From positions 5,415,001-5,479,000 of the forward strand of contig NZ_CP083740.1 of assembly GCF_020150455.1 (NCBI RefSeq): a stretch of 64,000 nucleotides of DNA, written 5' to 3'. The notes beneath the pieces were generated by a model. The model did no database searches, had not been told where the DNA came from, and worked only from the letters and a program-made list of their open reading frames with translations. Below are positions 54,681-62,720 of this stretch, piece by piece (the stretch's first letter is position 1; every line of letters starts with the position of its first letter). The stretch comes from Bremerella sp. TYQ1. GTDB taxonomy: Bacteria > Planctomycetota > Planctomycetia > Pirellulales > Pirellulaceae. Both the position numbers and the translations under genes were made by a program.

Positions 54681-55705
54681 AACTCGAAATCCATCGAGTC
54701 GAGATGCCGCTAAAGAATGTTTTTCGTATTTCTCGAGGAGCTATTTCGGTTCAAGAATGTGTCATCGTGGAACTTCACGATCAAGGAGACAGTGGTCTCG
54801 GAGAAGCACCGCGAAGTACCTATTACGGACACACCGTCGATTCGATTGCGAAGTCTTTAGAAGCAATACAGGAGGAGCTCGAAGCGTGGGAGTTCACCAC
54901 GCCAGAAACACTGTGGGATTTTGCTCAAAAACGACTTGCAAATGACTACTTCGCATTGTCCGCTTTGGACCAGGCCGCTCACGATCTGTACGGGAAACGC
55001 CATCGATCGACCGTATTTGAACGTAAAGGTTTTGCTTGGCGTGACATTCCTTATTCAAGCGTGACCGTATCGATTGCTTCGATTCCTGAGATGTTGAAAG
55101 AACTGGCCAGTTTCTCTGGTTGGCCGATCATTAAAGTAAAGCTGGGGACCGAAAACGATCTGGAAATTATCCAGGCACTTCGTGAGCACAGCGATGCAAC
55201 GATTCGTGTCGATGCCAACTGTGCTTGGACAGTCGAAGAGACGATTCGCAACTCGCACGAATTCAAATCTCTTGGCGTCGAGTTCATCGAACAGCCTCTT
55301 CCTTCCGACGCGCCGATCGCCTCGAAGCGGACGGTATTCGAGGAAAGCGTTTTGCCGATCATCGCCGATGAAAGCTGTCAGCGAGAAGAGGATGTCCGTC
55401 AGTGCGATGGCCTATTCCACGGAATCAACATCAAGTTGTGTAAGTGTGGAGGGCTGACGCCAGCGTTTCGCATGCTCGAAGAGGCAAAGAGTCGGCAGTT
55501 GAAAACGATGGTCGGTTGCATGATCGAATCAGAAGTCGGGATTTCCGCCGCCGCTCAGCTGGCTCCTTGTCTCGACTATGTCGACTTGGACGGGGCGGTA
55601 CTTTTGGCCAAGCAACCAGCCGACGGCGTGAAAGTAGATCATGGGACAATCGCTCGACCAATCGGATTCGGATGTGGAGTGAAACTCGACTCAACACTGG
55701 TTTGA
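54677..55705 (+). CDS. dgcA: Enolase-superfamily epimerase, N-acetyl-D-glutamate racemase DgcA-like / dipeptide epimerase
   Basis: A 342-residue enzyme starting at the ATG that overlaps the dgcN stop. Catalytic landmarks of the dipeptide-epimerase group are all present: K153/K155 in IIKVKLG, D179 in IRVDANCAW, E205 in FIEQPLP, D231 in IIADESCQ and the second lysine in INIKLCKCGG (253/256). The DxD pair in YVDLDGA (303-305), which binds the dipeptide amino group in L-Ala-D/L-Glu epimerases, is kept. Two readings remain: racemisation of N-acetyl-D-Glu (supported by dgcN next door) or epimerisation of L-Ala-D-Glu from peptidoglycan. Confidence 0.85.
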   Translation: MKLEIHRVEMPLKNVFRISRGAISVQECVIVELHDQGDSGLGEAPRSTYYGHTVDSIAKSLEAIQEELEAWEFTTPETLWDFAQKRLANDYFALSALDQAAHDLYGKRHRSTVFERKGFAWRDIPYSSVTVSIASIPEMLKELASFSGWPIIKVKLGTENDLEIIQALREHSDATIRVDANCAWTVEETIRNSHEFKSLGVEFIEQPLPSDAPIASKRTVFEESVLPIIADESCQREEDVRQCDGLFHGINIKLCKCGGLTPAFRMLEEAKSRQLKTMVGCMIESEVGISAAAQLAPCLDYVDLDGAVLLAKQPADGVKVDHGTIARPIGFGCGVKLDSTLV

Positions 55706-55711
55706 GTCGAG
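55685..55711 (+). terminator. Hairpin across the dgcA stop codon, possible terminator without T run
   Basis: Perfect 10-bp arms CTCGACTCAA (55685-55694) and TTGAGTCGAG (55702-55711), loop CACTGGT, enclosing the TGA stop. No T run follows, so termination by it is uncertain; it could also stabilise the mRNA end. Confidence 0.4.
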
Positions 55712-55736
55712 GGTTCCGGCATAACAGGTTGCAGTA

Positions 55737-57070
55737 CTAACTTGCTTCAGCGCGGATCGCATCGACGGTCCCGCTGCTGTCGGCAAACTCCTTCATTTCG
55801 AGCCCCATCATTTGGGCTTGGGTAAGCCATAAGTTGGCCAGTGGAGTACCTTCTGGCATGTTGATATGTTGGCCCGAGCGAACCGTCTTGCCGCCCCCAG
55901 CGACGACAATCGGTAAGTCGTTGTATTGATGTGTCGAGCCGTCCCCTAGTCCGGAGCCATATGTCATCAAAGTATTGTCGAGCAGCGTTGCTCCATCTTG
56001 TTGATGAGATAAGCAAACTGCTCCATATGAAAGAGGTCAACCTTCAAAAGGTCGTCGATCATCTTTGTTTGATTGTGCGACATCTGGTGATGACTGCGTG
56101 GTGTATCAAACAAGCTTTCATACATAAACGGCGTATCCCAACGCTCGGGACCAACCATGAACGTTGCCACATTCGTTAGCCCGGTTTGTAATGCGACAAC
56201 CATTAAGTCGCCCATCAAGCGAATGTACTCGCCACGAGGTAAATGAGCTTCGGGCGGTTCTTCCAAGTCGACTTTCACCAATTCGCTTTTCATTGTCTCT
56301 AAGCGATTCATTTGAAGTTCGATTGCTCGGATTGATTCAAAGTATTCGTTGAATTTGTGACGGTCGCTTTGTCCAAGCGACTTTTGCAGGCTCTTCGCGT
56401 CTTCCAGGACTAAGTCGGTAACATCGCGAAAACGCTCGACATCATTCGTTGAAAACAATCGGCGGTACATCTTTCGTGGATCACGAATCGACGGAGCCAG
56501 ATGTCCCGTGCCATACCACGAGATGTTGTCGAAGTAGATCGACTCTTTATTGTCACGATGGCTGTTGCAGCTGAACTCAAGTGTACGAAAAGGTGTTTCT
56601 GTGCCAATCTGATCGGCGACGAGGTGGTCTAAAGTTCGATCCAGCGGCCAGGCTGTTCCGTCAATCGTGTACGGTTTCGCACTGCTCAAATAGCACGAAG
56701 CACACTGGGCATGGACGTCGGTGCCTTGCTGGAAGGTTCGGTCCATGCCGGTAATCAGCGTGACTTTGTCCTTCATGCTTTCCAGCGGCGATAACGTTGG
56801 TGTTAGTTCTTCCAGCGGTTTGACACGGAAGTGCGGATCTTGCTTTTCCAGCGAACTCATTCGATTGCCAAGGTTCCCCTTGGGAATAATCGAGTTTTGC
56901 TCGCCGGGGAAGAAACCTCGCCGGACCACCCCGATCGGGACATAGAAGTGCACCATCCGTTTCGGTTGTGGAAGTGAAGATCCAGCCCATGCATGACTTT
57001 CCATCCATGGCAAAGCCAACGCCGCACCCCCGATACCACGAAGAAAATGTCGTCGACTTAGCTGCGTCAT
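55737..57070 (-). pseudogene. DUF1552 domain gene, frameshifted (copy 2)
   Basis: A Tat signal (LSRRHFLRGIGGAALALPWM) starts a DUF1552 protein that reads in frame for 367 residues to YLINKMEQRCSTIL then stops at 55967. One frame over, the family's missing end continues at once: ATLLDNTLMTYGSGLGDG, then YNDLPIVVAGGGKTV to the stop at 55737 (compare [20 protein letters not shown] in copy 1). The break lies at about 55990-55995, and the join KM-(GA)-ATLL is shorter than usual, so a small deletion is likely. The C-terminal third is lost unless this is a sequencing error. It overlaps the intact DUF1592 gene by ATGA. Confidence 0.85.
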
Positions 57071-59157
57071 GGGGCCACCTTGTGGGAGAGTTTTGTTGCG
57101 GAAGGGGCTGGGGAAGATTGCTGATTGAGAAACGGTTCGCTAAGAATGACTTGGCGAATAAGCGTTTTCATTCGATAGCCGTCTGCCGCCGTCTGCGCGA
57201 CAATTTGATCTAGCGCAAAGTGATCGGAAGGTTCGAGTTCCCGTGCTAAAGCGAACGAGAGGAGATGGCCCGCAAGTGCTCTCGCAAAGCGGTCTTTCTC
57301 GTGAAGAACAGCATCCTTGAATTCGATCACATCACCAAACGAATGCTTGCCGAACAGCGTGCCTGACACATCGACCGTACGACCGTTGTCATATTCGGTT
57401 CGCCACGCTCCGACAGGATCGTAGTTTTCCAAGGCAAATCCAAGGGGATCAATCTGCTCGTGACAACCACGACAATCGGCCCGCTTGCGATGAAGGGCAA
57501 GACGTTCGCGCAATGTCAGATGTTGTTCATCGGCTTCAGGCTTTTCGGCCAATGGAGGGACATCGGCCGGAGGTGGCTCCGGAGGATTATTGAAAATGAC
57601 CGAAGCCATCCAGGCACCACGAGTGATTGGCTGTGTTCGTTCTGGACCTGACGTCATCGTCATCACGGCCGCGTTGGTGATAACGCCCCCGCTGCGTCGA
57701 TCGGTTACCGGAACACGATGAAACGTCAGGGTGGTGACTTCCCCTTTTCGTTTGCGCCCGGAATGCTGTTCAGCCGACGCCAACGAGCCATAGGCATCTT
57801 CCAAGTGATCCGATCGATACGTGAAGTCGGAGTCAATCAACTGTGTGACCGATTGGTTTTCGATTAGCACGGTTTCAAAAATCAAAAGAGGTTCCAGCAT
57901 CATGTGCATGCTGTCGCGGTACTTCGAAAAGTAAAACTGCGGGAAGCGTTCGCGATTAGGGACCGAGGATATGATTCGTTCCAATTGAAGCCACTGCGAT
58001 GGGAAACTGTCGCAGAATCGCTTCAGCTTTCGGTCTTTTAGCATTCGGTCAATTTGCTCGGAAAGTACTTCCGGCGAGCTCAACTGGTTGGCGGCAGCCA
58101 AGTCAAGCAGCGTTCGGTCCGGAATGCTGCCCCACAAGAAGAACGACAATCGCGAAGCGTGTTGGAAGTCGTCTGCCGGGGCGGTTTCAGTTGAGTTGTC
58201 GTACAGGTAAAGGAAGTTGGGCGAAGCGATCGTCGCGGCTGCCACGGACTTCATTGCCTCCGGGTACGCGATTCCGCGGTCCAATTGGTGGGCAACATAA
58301 TTCGTATAGCGGTCGAGAACCGCATCTTCGACAGGCCGACGAAAGGCCTTCGTCAGGAAACCTTTCAACCGTCTGCGAGACTCCTTTTTGGGGTCAACCA
58401 TTTGCTCTGGCGGAGCAAAAAACTCGTTCCAGATGCCTACGTTTCGAGGGACAAAGTCAGGGCTTTCCGTTATCGATTGTCCCAGTTCCAGAAACGATTG
58501 CATCAACAATGGCGACAAAGACAGATGGTCGGCCTGGTTGTCGAAGCCATGTTCTGCTCGAAGGTCTTGGGGAATCGCTGCAACGCCAGCCAGGCGAGGC
58601 TCGATCATCTGAGACTTTCCCAGCGGCCGACTTCCGACGAGCACCACGTCTGGCATCTTTTCCTGATCGGGCTGGAAGTAGCCTTGATGCTCACGCATGA
58701 TGCGTTCCGGCAACGTAAAGACAACGCACTTCAGATCGAAAAGATCGATCACGGCGTTATTGTATTGAAAGCGATTCATCCGCCGCATAGGCGTGCGAGG
58801 ATTCGCCGTTTCCCCTGCGACAGCGTCGTGAAGTCGCGTCGTCAATTCTTGAATCAGGGTCGCCTGAAGCTCTTCGCCCAACGGTGGTTCATCGTCTGGC
58901 GGCATCGCACCAAACTCGATGGCTTCGATCATCTGCCGCAATAGGGCGGGGTTTCTCTCCGAGGAATCTATTGAAAACTTAGTCAGATCGATATCGGCTG
59001 AAATGTCCTCTTGGTCAGCGCCATGACACTTGAAACAACGAGTTTTGATGGTTCCGTGGAGTACGTTCTGCGAAGGCTCTGGTTCGTTCGCCTGAACAAG
59101 ACCTGCGATGGTTAGCAGGACTGCGAAAGTCTGGGCCAGTCGAAGAAATCGAATCAT
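57067..59157 (-). CDS. DUF1592 domain protein with cytochrome c-type heme motifs (copy 2)
   Basis: A 696-residue secreted protein from the ATG at 59157 (MIRFLRLAQTFAVLLTIAGL, clear signal peptide; the frame is open to 59223). Heme sites CFKCH near the N-terminus and CRGCH (CRGCHEQIDPLGFALENYD) near the C-terminus are both present. Domain order follows copy 1: short DUF1587 (YNNAVIDLFDLK), DUF1595/1592 (FLTKAFRRPVEDAVLD, LSFFLWGSIPDRTLLDLAAA), DUF1588 and DUF1585. It is intact, but its DUF1552 partner just downstream is frameshifted, so the pair may be inactive. Confidence 0.9.
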   Translation of the reverse strand: MIRFLRLAQTFAVLLTIAGLVQANEPEPSQNVLHGTIKTRCFKCHGADQEDISADIDLTKFSIDSSERNPALLRQMIEAIEFGAMPPDDEPPLGEELQATLIQELTTRLHDAVAGETANPRTPMRRMNRFQYNNAVIDLFDLKCVVFTLPERIMREHQGYFQPDQEKMPDVVLVGSRPLGKSQMIEPRLAGVAAIPQDLRAEHGFDNQADHLSLSPLLMQSFLELGQSITESPDFVPRNVGIWNEFFAPPEQMVDPKKESRRRLKGFLTKAFRRPVEDAVLDRYTNYVAHQLDRGIAYPEAMKSVAAATIASPNFLYLYDNSTETAPADDFQHASRLSFFLWGSIPDRTLLDLAAANQLSSPEVLSEQIDRMLKDRKLKRFCDSFPSQWLQLERIISSVPNRERFPQFYFSKYRDSMHMMLEPLLIFETVLIENQSVTQLIDSDFTYRSDHLEDAYGSLASAEQHSGRKRKGEVTTLTFHRVPVTDRRSGGVITNAAVMTMTSGPERTQPITRGAWMASVIFNNPPEPPPADVPPLAEKPEADEQHLTLRERLALHRKRADCRGCHEQIDPLGFALENYDPVGAWRTEYDNGRTVDVSGTLFGKHSFGDVIEFKDAVLHEKDRFARALAGHLLSFALARELEPSDHFALDQIVAQTAADGYRMKTLIRQVILSEPFLNQQSSPAPSATKLSHKVAP

Positions 59158-59444
59158 GGATTCCCAATCAATGTGCATCGAGAGTGCAAGCCTTTTGGGA
59201 ACGTGCGTTCCAGCGTCAGGCATTGCCAGCTAAGGAAGGAAGTGTCAAGGCGAGGAAACAACGAAGAGCAGGTCGAAGCAGTACTTCTGTTTATAGCAAA
59301 ACCTTGGTCGAACAACCAAATGTTTCTACGGGAAAACCCGATGACGACCAGTGCTGATGGCAATGCATTGCAAAACGATAGGGCACATTCGGCATGGCAG
59401 ATTTTGCCGACTACTGCTTGTATTCCTATCGCTGTGGCGTTGCT
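59158..59444. other. Intergenic stretch, nothing recognised
   Basis: About 290 bp between the DUF1592 gene and the end of pdeM, both on the minus strand. It presumably holds the DUF1592 promoter. No palindrome or T-run hairpin was found. Confidence 0.4.
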
Positions 59445-60182
59445 CTACTCCGATGAATCACTATTGAATATTGCTCTGCGTCGAACGCCACGGAGTTTTC
59501 CCGTTCGAGCAACAGCTTGGATTTCTAAGATCGTGTCGTCTGAGATCACAAAGTTTCGGGACGCGGGAAGGTCGACCGCTTGGCCATCGACCAATGTCCC
59601 AAACGCTGGCAGGATAAGAAGATCGTTCTTTAGGACAAAGCTGGGAAGCGTTGCGGAATCAGTTGCGGTGCGAAGTCGATACTTGGGGTGTAAGTGACCT
59701 GCGATGCAGGGCCGATCGCTGGACTCCACTGGGTGGTGCAGAAGCCGAAACGGACCACAATTGATCTCGTCATCGCATTCAATTTTCCATGCTTCCGGCA
59801 ATCGGCCTGATCTTAAGTCGTGATTGCCAAGGACAAGCTGGATCGACAATGCTTCCTGCGTTCGACGCCATTCCGCGGTTTGATTGACAATTTGCGGCGT
59901 CAGTCCCTGGGCCGAGTGGACCATGTCTCCCAAGATGATTAGGCGTTGGCACTCTGTCTTTTGAATGAGCGAGGTAAGCCGAGCAAGGTCGACCGCAGTC
60001 ACATCGGGAACTGGAATTGAGGCAGCTCGAAATGCTGCCTCTTTACCAAGATGGATGTCGGCCACCAACAACGTTTGAAAACTTGGGAGCCACACGGCAC
60101 GCTCTGGCAATAAGTGGAGGGGCTCGTCGTGCCAGACAAGTTCATAGCCATCGCTGCCGTGCGAAGTCTCAGGCAAATCCAT
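59445..60182 (-). CDS. pdeM: Ligase-associated DNA damage response endonuclease PdeM
   Basis: A 245-residue metallophosphoesterase with all metal-site motifs: D42-x-H44 in ADIHLGKE, GDMVHS (85-90), GNHD (119-122) and GHLHP (162-166). It begins one base after the stop of the helicase gene. PdeM belongs to the ligase/helicase/exonuclease set that acts with an ATP-dependent ligase in repair of certain DNA lesions; the genes are typically clustered as here. Confidence 0.93.
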   Translation of the reverse strand: MDLPETSHGSDGYELVWHDEPLHLLPERAVWLPSFQTLLVADIHLGKEAAFRAASIPVPDVTAVDLARLTSLIQKTECQRLIILGDMVHSAQGLTPQIVNQTAEWRRTQEALSIQLVLGNHDLRSGRLPEAWKIECDDEINCGPFRLLHHPVESSDRPCIAGHLHPKYRLRTATDSATLPSFVLKNDLLILPAFGTLVDGQAVDLPASRNFVISDDTILEIQAVARTGKLRGVRRRAIFNSDSSE

Positions 60183-62720
60183 TTAACTTTTCTCCGCGGC
60201 CTTTTCCAATTGCTGTTGCATTCGGCGGACTCGATCCGCCAGCTTTTCAGACGAAAGACGCTCTCGTAGCCGATCAACGACCAACGGAAATGCGAGCGGC
60301 GTAAACCGCTTCGTTTGCCGGATGACGATTTCGCTTTGGCGGATGACCGTCAAGGTTTCTAAAAGTCGTTTACGTTCCAAGTTGCGTTCCAGGACTTCTT
60401 CCTTAGCTTGCTTGAGAAGAAGATTGTCCTGGTCGTAATTGCTGAAGACATCGAACAACAGTCCCGTCGAAGCTTGCAGCTGCCGAGCACTTTTCCGGCT
60501 GCCGGGGTAGCCTTGAAAAACAAGCCCCGCGATATGGGCCACTTCTCTGAACTGTCGCTTTGCCATTTCGACCGAATTTAGGCAACCCATAATGTCGTCT
60601 TGCAATCGTTCTTCCGAAAATAGATCGGTCTCCAACGCTTCGGCCAGCGGAATCTCGCTCGGTGAGAGTAATTCAAACCCATAGTCGTTGACGGCCATGC
60701 TGAACGTGATCGGTTGCAGGCGGGCAATGCGGTAGGCCATCAATGCGGCAAGACCTTCATGAACCAGTCGACCAGCGAAAGGGTAAAAGAATAGGTGGTA
60801 CCCTTCACGAGACTTGGTTGTTTCGATCAGTAGTTGATGGAGCCGTGGTATCGAAGACCAAGCCTGTTGCAGTTCCAAAATCGGTTGAACGGCGTGCATT
60901 TCTGGCGTGTCGAAATCGCCGTCGGCTGCCTGATCCAGCTTTCGTCGAACGGCGAGTGAAAGCTCGGTGGATAGGGGCATTCGGCCACCCATCCAGCGTG
61001 GAATGATAGGCTTTTCGGCACTCTTCGCCCGACGCACCCAAACCTTCGAGTCTTGTACGCGAACTAGTTCTACCAGGCGGCCAGCGAAATAGAACGCTTC
61101 GCCGGGAGAGACCTTGGCGATGAACGCTTCTTCGACGGTGCCCAGACGCGGCCCCTTCACAAATTGCACGGCAATAGATGCATCGGCGACAATCGTACCA
61201 ATCGACAGGCGATGATTTCTCGCTACTTTGCGGTCGTCGACAGCCAGCATTCCTTCGTCATTCGCAATCACACGGCGATACTCAGGATAGGCCTTCAATG
61301 CATCACCCCCGGTGGTGATAAACTTCAGGGCCCACTCCCAATCAGGCTTGGTCAAGTTCCGATAAGCGTGCGTCCCACGAACCTCTTCGAAAAGCTTGTC
61401 CGCGTCAAAACCTCCTCCACATGCCATGGTAACCATGTGCTGAATCAGCACATCAAGTGGTCCGTCTGGAGCGATCCGTTTTTCCAATTCGTTCCGCTGC
61501 ATTGCTTCTTTGGCCGCAGCGAATTCGACAAGCTCTAACGTATTAGTCGGCACGCAGATTACCTGGCTGCGTCGACCAGGCGAGTGGCCACTTCGACCAG
61601 CACGCTGCAGCAACCGCGAAACACCCTTCGGGCTGCCGACCTGAATGACTTGCTCGACAGGACTGAAGTCGACTCCCAGGTCTAAGCTTGATGTGCAAAC
61701 GACACATTTCAATCCTCCTTGACGCAGTTGCTGTTCGACCCAACCACGGGTATCGCGATCGATCGAGCCATGATGCACCGCAATCAATCCAGCCCAATCT
61801 GGGCGAAGTTGTAACAGCCGTTGGTACCAGGCTTCGGTCTGCGATCGGGTATTGGTAAAGACCAGCGAAGTCGACGCTTCATCAACACGTGCCGCAACAT
61901 CTTCCACCAGCCGCGTGCCCAAATGACCTGCCCAGGGGAAACGTTCGATCGTGGAAGGTATAACCGTCTCGATGGTTGTCTTCTTGCGGCGTTTCCCGGA
62001 GATCAGCACCGGCTCGGAAGTGTTCGCCCTACCCTGTCCCATTAGCACGTCCATGGCGTTGTCGGTATTCCCCAGCGTAGCGGAGAGTCCCCACGTTTGC
62101 AGATGCGGATTCCATTGACGCAGTCGAGCCAACGCCAGCTCTGTTTGTGTACCTCGTTTCGAACCGAGCAGTTCATGCCATTCATCCACAATCACCAAAC
62201 GCAGATCTCGAAGTTTGACTTGCGACTCTGGCTGACTCAGCATCACCGTCAAGCTTTCTGGCGTGGTGACAAGTGCCGTTGGCAAGCGACGCTTCTGACG
62301 CGCTCTTGCCGATGACGAGGTATCTCCGGTGCGAATGTCAACCGTCATCGGCAAGTCCATGTCCAACACCGGTCGAGCCAACGAGTCGAACGTATCGCTC
62401 GCAAGTGCACGCAGCGGTGTGATCCAGAGAACCCGCATCGGAAACGCAGATTGATTGCCGGTCGGCTTTTTCTGGGCAAGTATTTCAATCAGCGGTCCCA
62501 TCCATGCCGCGTATGTTTTACCGGTTCCGGTACTTGCGTGAATCAATCCGCTTTGACCGGCCAAATATGCGTTCCAGGTCTGGCGCTGAAATCGAAACGG
62601 TTCGAATCGTTGCGACTGAAACCACGTCGTCACTTCCCGCTTCGCAGCGTCCAGTTTAGCTCGACTGGCAACGGGTTTACGCAGTGTTGTATTGCTTCGC
62701 GTGGCGATCGATCCCTCCAT
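60183..62720 (-). CDS. Ligase-associated DNA damage response DEXH-box helicase (Lhr-like)
   Basis: An 845-residue helicase. Walker A ASTGTGKT (62-69), DEWH box at 179-182 (LVIVDEWHELLGSKRGTQTE), motif III-like SATLGN, a second RecA domain with VGSPKGVSRLLQRAGRSGHS (motif VI) and a long C-terminal part without known catalytic motifs (Lhr-type winged-helix region). The start ATG shares one base with the ligase stop (TAATG). Together with the ligase, it probably resects or remodels damaged DNA. Confidence 0.95.
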   Translation of the reverse strand: MEGSIATRSNTTLRKPVASRAKLDAAKREVTTWFQSQRFEPFRFQRQTWNAYLAGQSGLIHASTGTGKTYAAWMGPLIEILAQKKPTGNQSAFPMRVLWITPLRALASDTFDSLARPVLDMDLPMTVDIRTGDTSSSARARQKRRLPTALVTTPESLTVMLSQPESQVKLRDLRLVIVDEWHELLGSKRGTQTELALARLRQWNPHLQTWGLSATLGNTDNAMDVLMGQGRANTSEPVLISGKRRKKTTIETVIPSTIERFPWAGHLGTRLVEDVAARVDEASTSLVFTNTRSQTEAWYQRLLQLRPDWAGLIAVHHGSIDRDTRGWVEQQLRQGGLKCVVCTSSLDLGVDFSPVEQVIQVGSPKGVSRLLQRAGRSGHSPGRRSQVICVPTNTLELVEFAAAKEAMQRNELEKRIAPDGPLDVLIQHMVTMACGGGFDADKLFEEVRGTHAYRNLTKPDWEWALKFITTGGDALKAYPEYRRVIANDEGMLAVDDRKVARNHRLSIGTIVADASIAVQFVKGPRLGTVEEAFIAKVSPGEAFYFAGRLVELVRVQDSKVWVRRAKSAEKPIIPRWMGGRMPLSTELSLAVRRKLDQAADGDFDTPEMHAVQPILELQQAWSSIPRLHQLLIETTKSREGYHLFFYPFAGRLVHEGLAALMAYRIARLQPITFSMAVNDYGFELLSPSEIPLAEALETDLFSEERLQDDIMGCLNSVEMAKRQFREVAHIAGLVFQGYPGSRKSARQLQASTGLLFDVFSNYDQDNLLLKQAKEEVLERNLERKRLLETLTVIRQSEIVIRQTKRFTPLAFPLVVDRLRERLSSEKLADRVRRMQQQLEKAAEKS

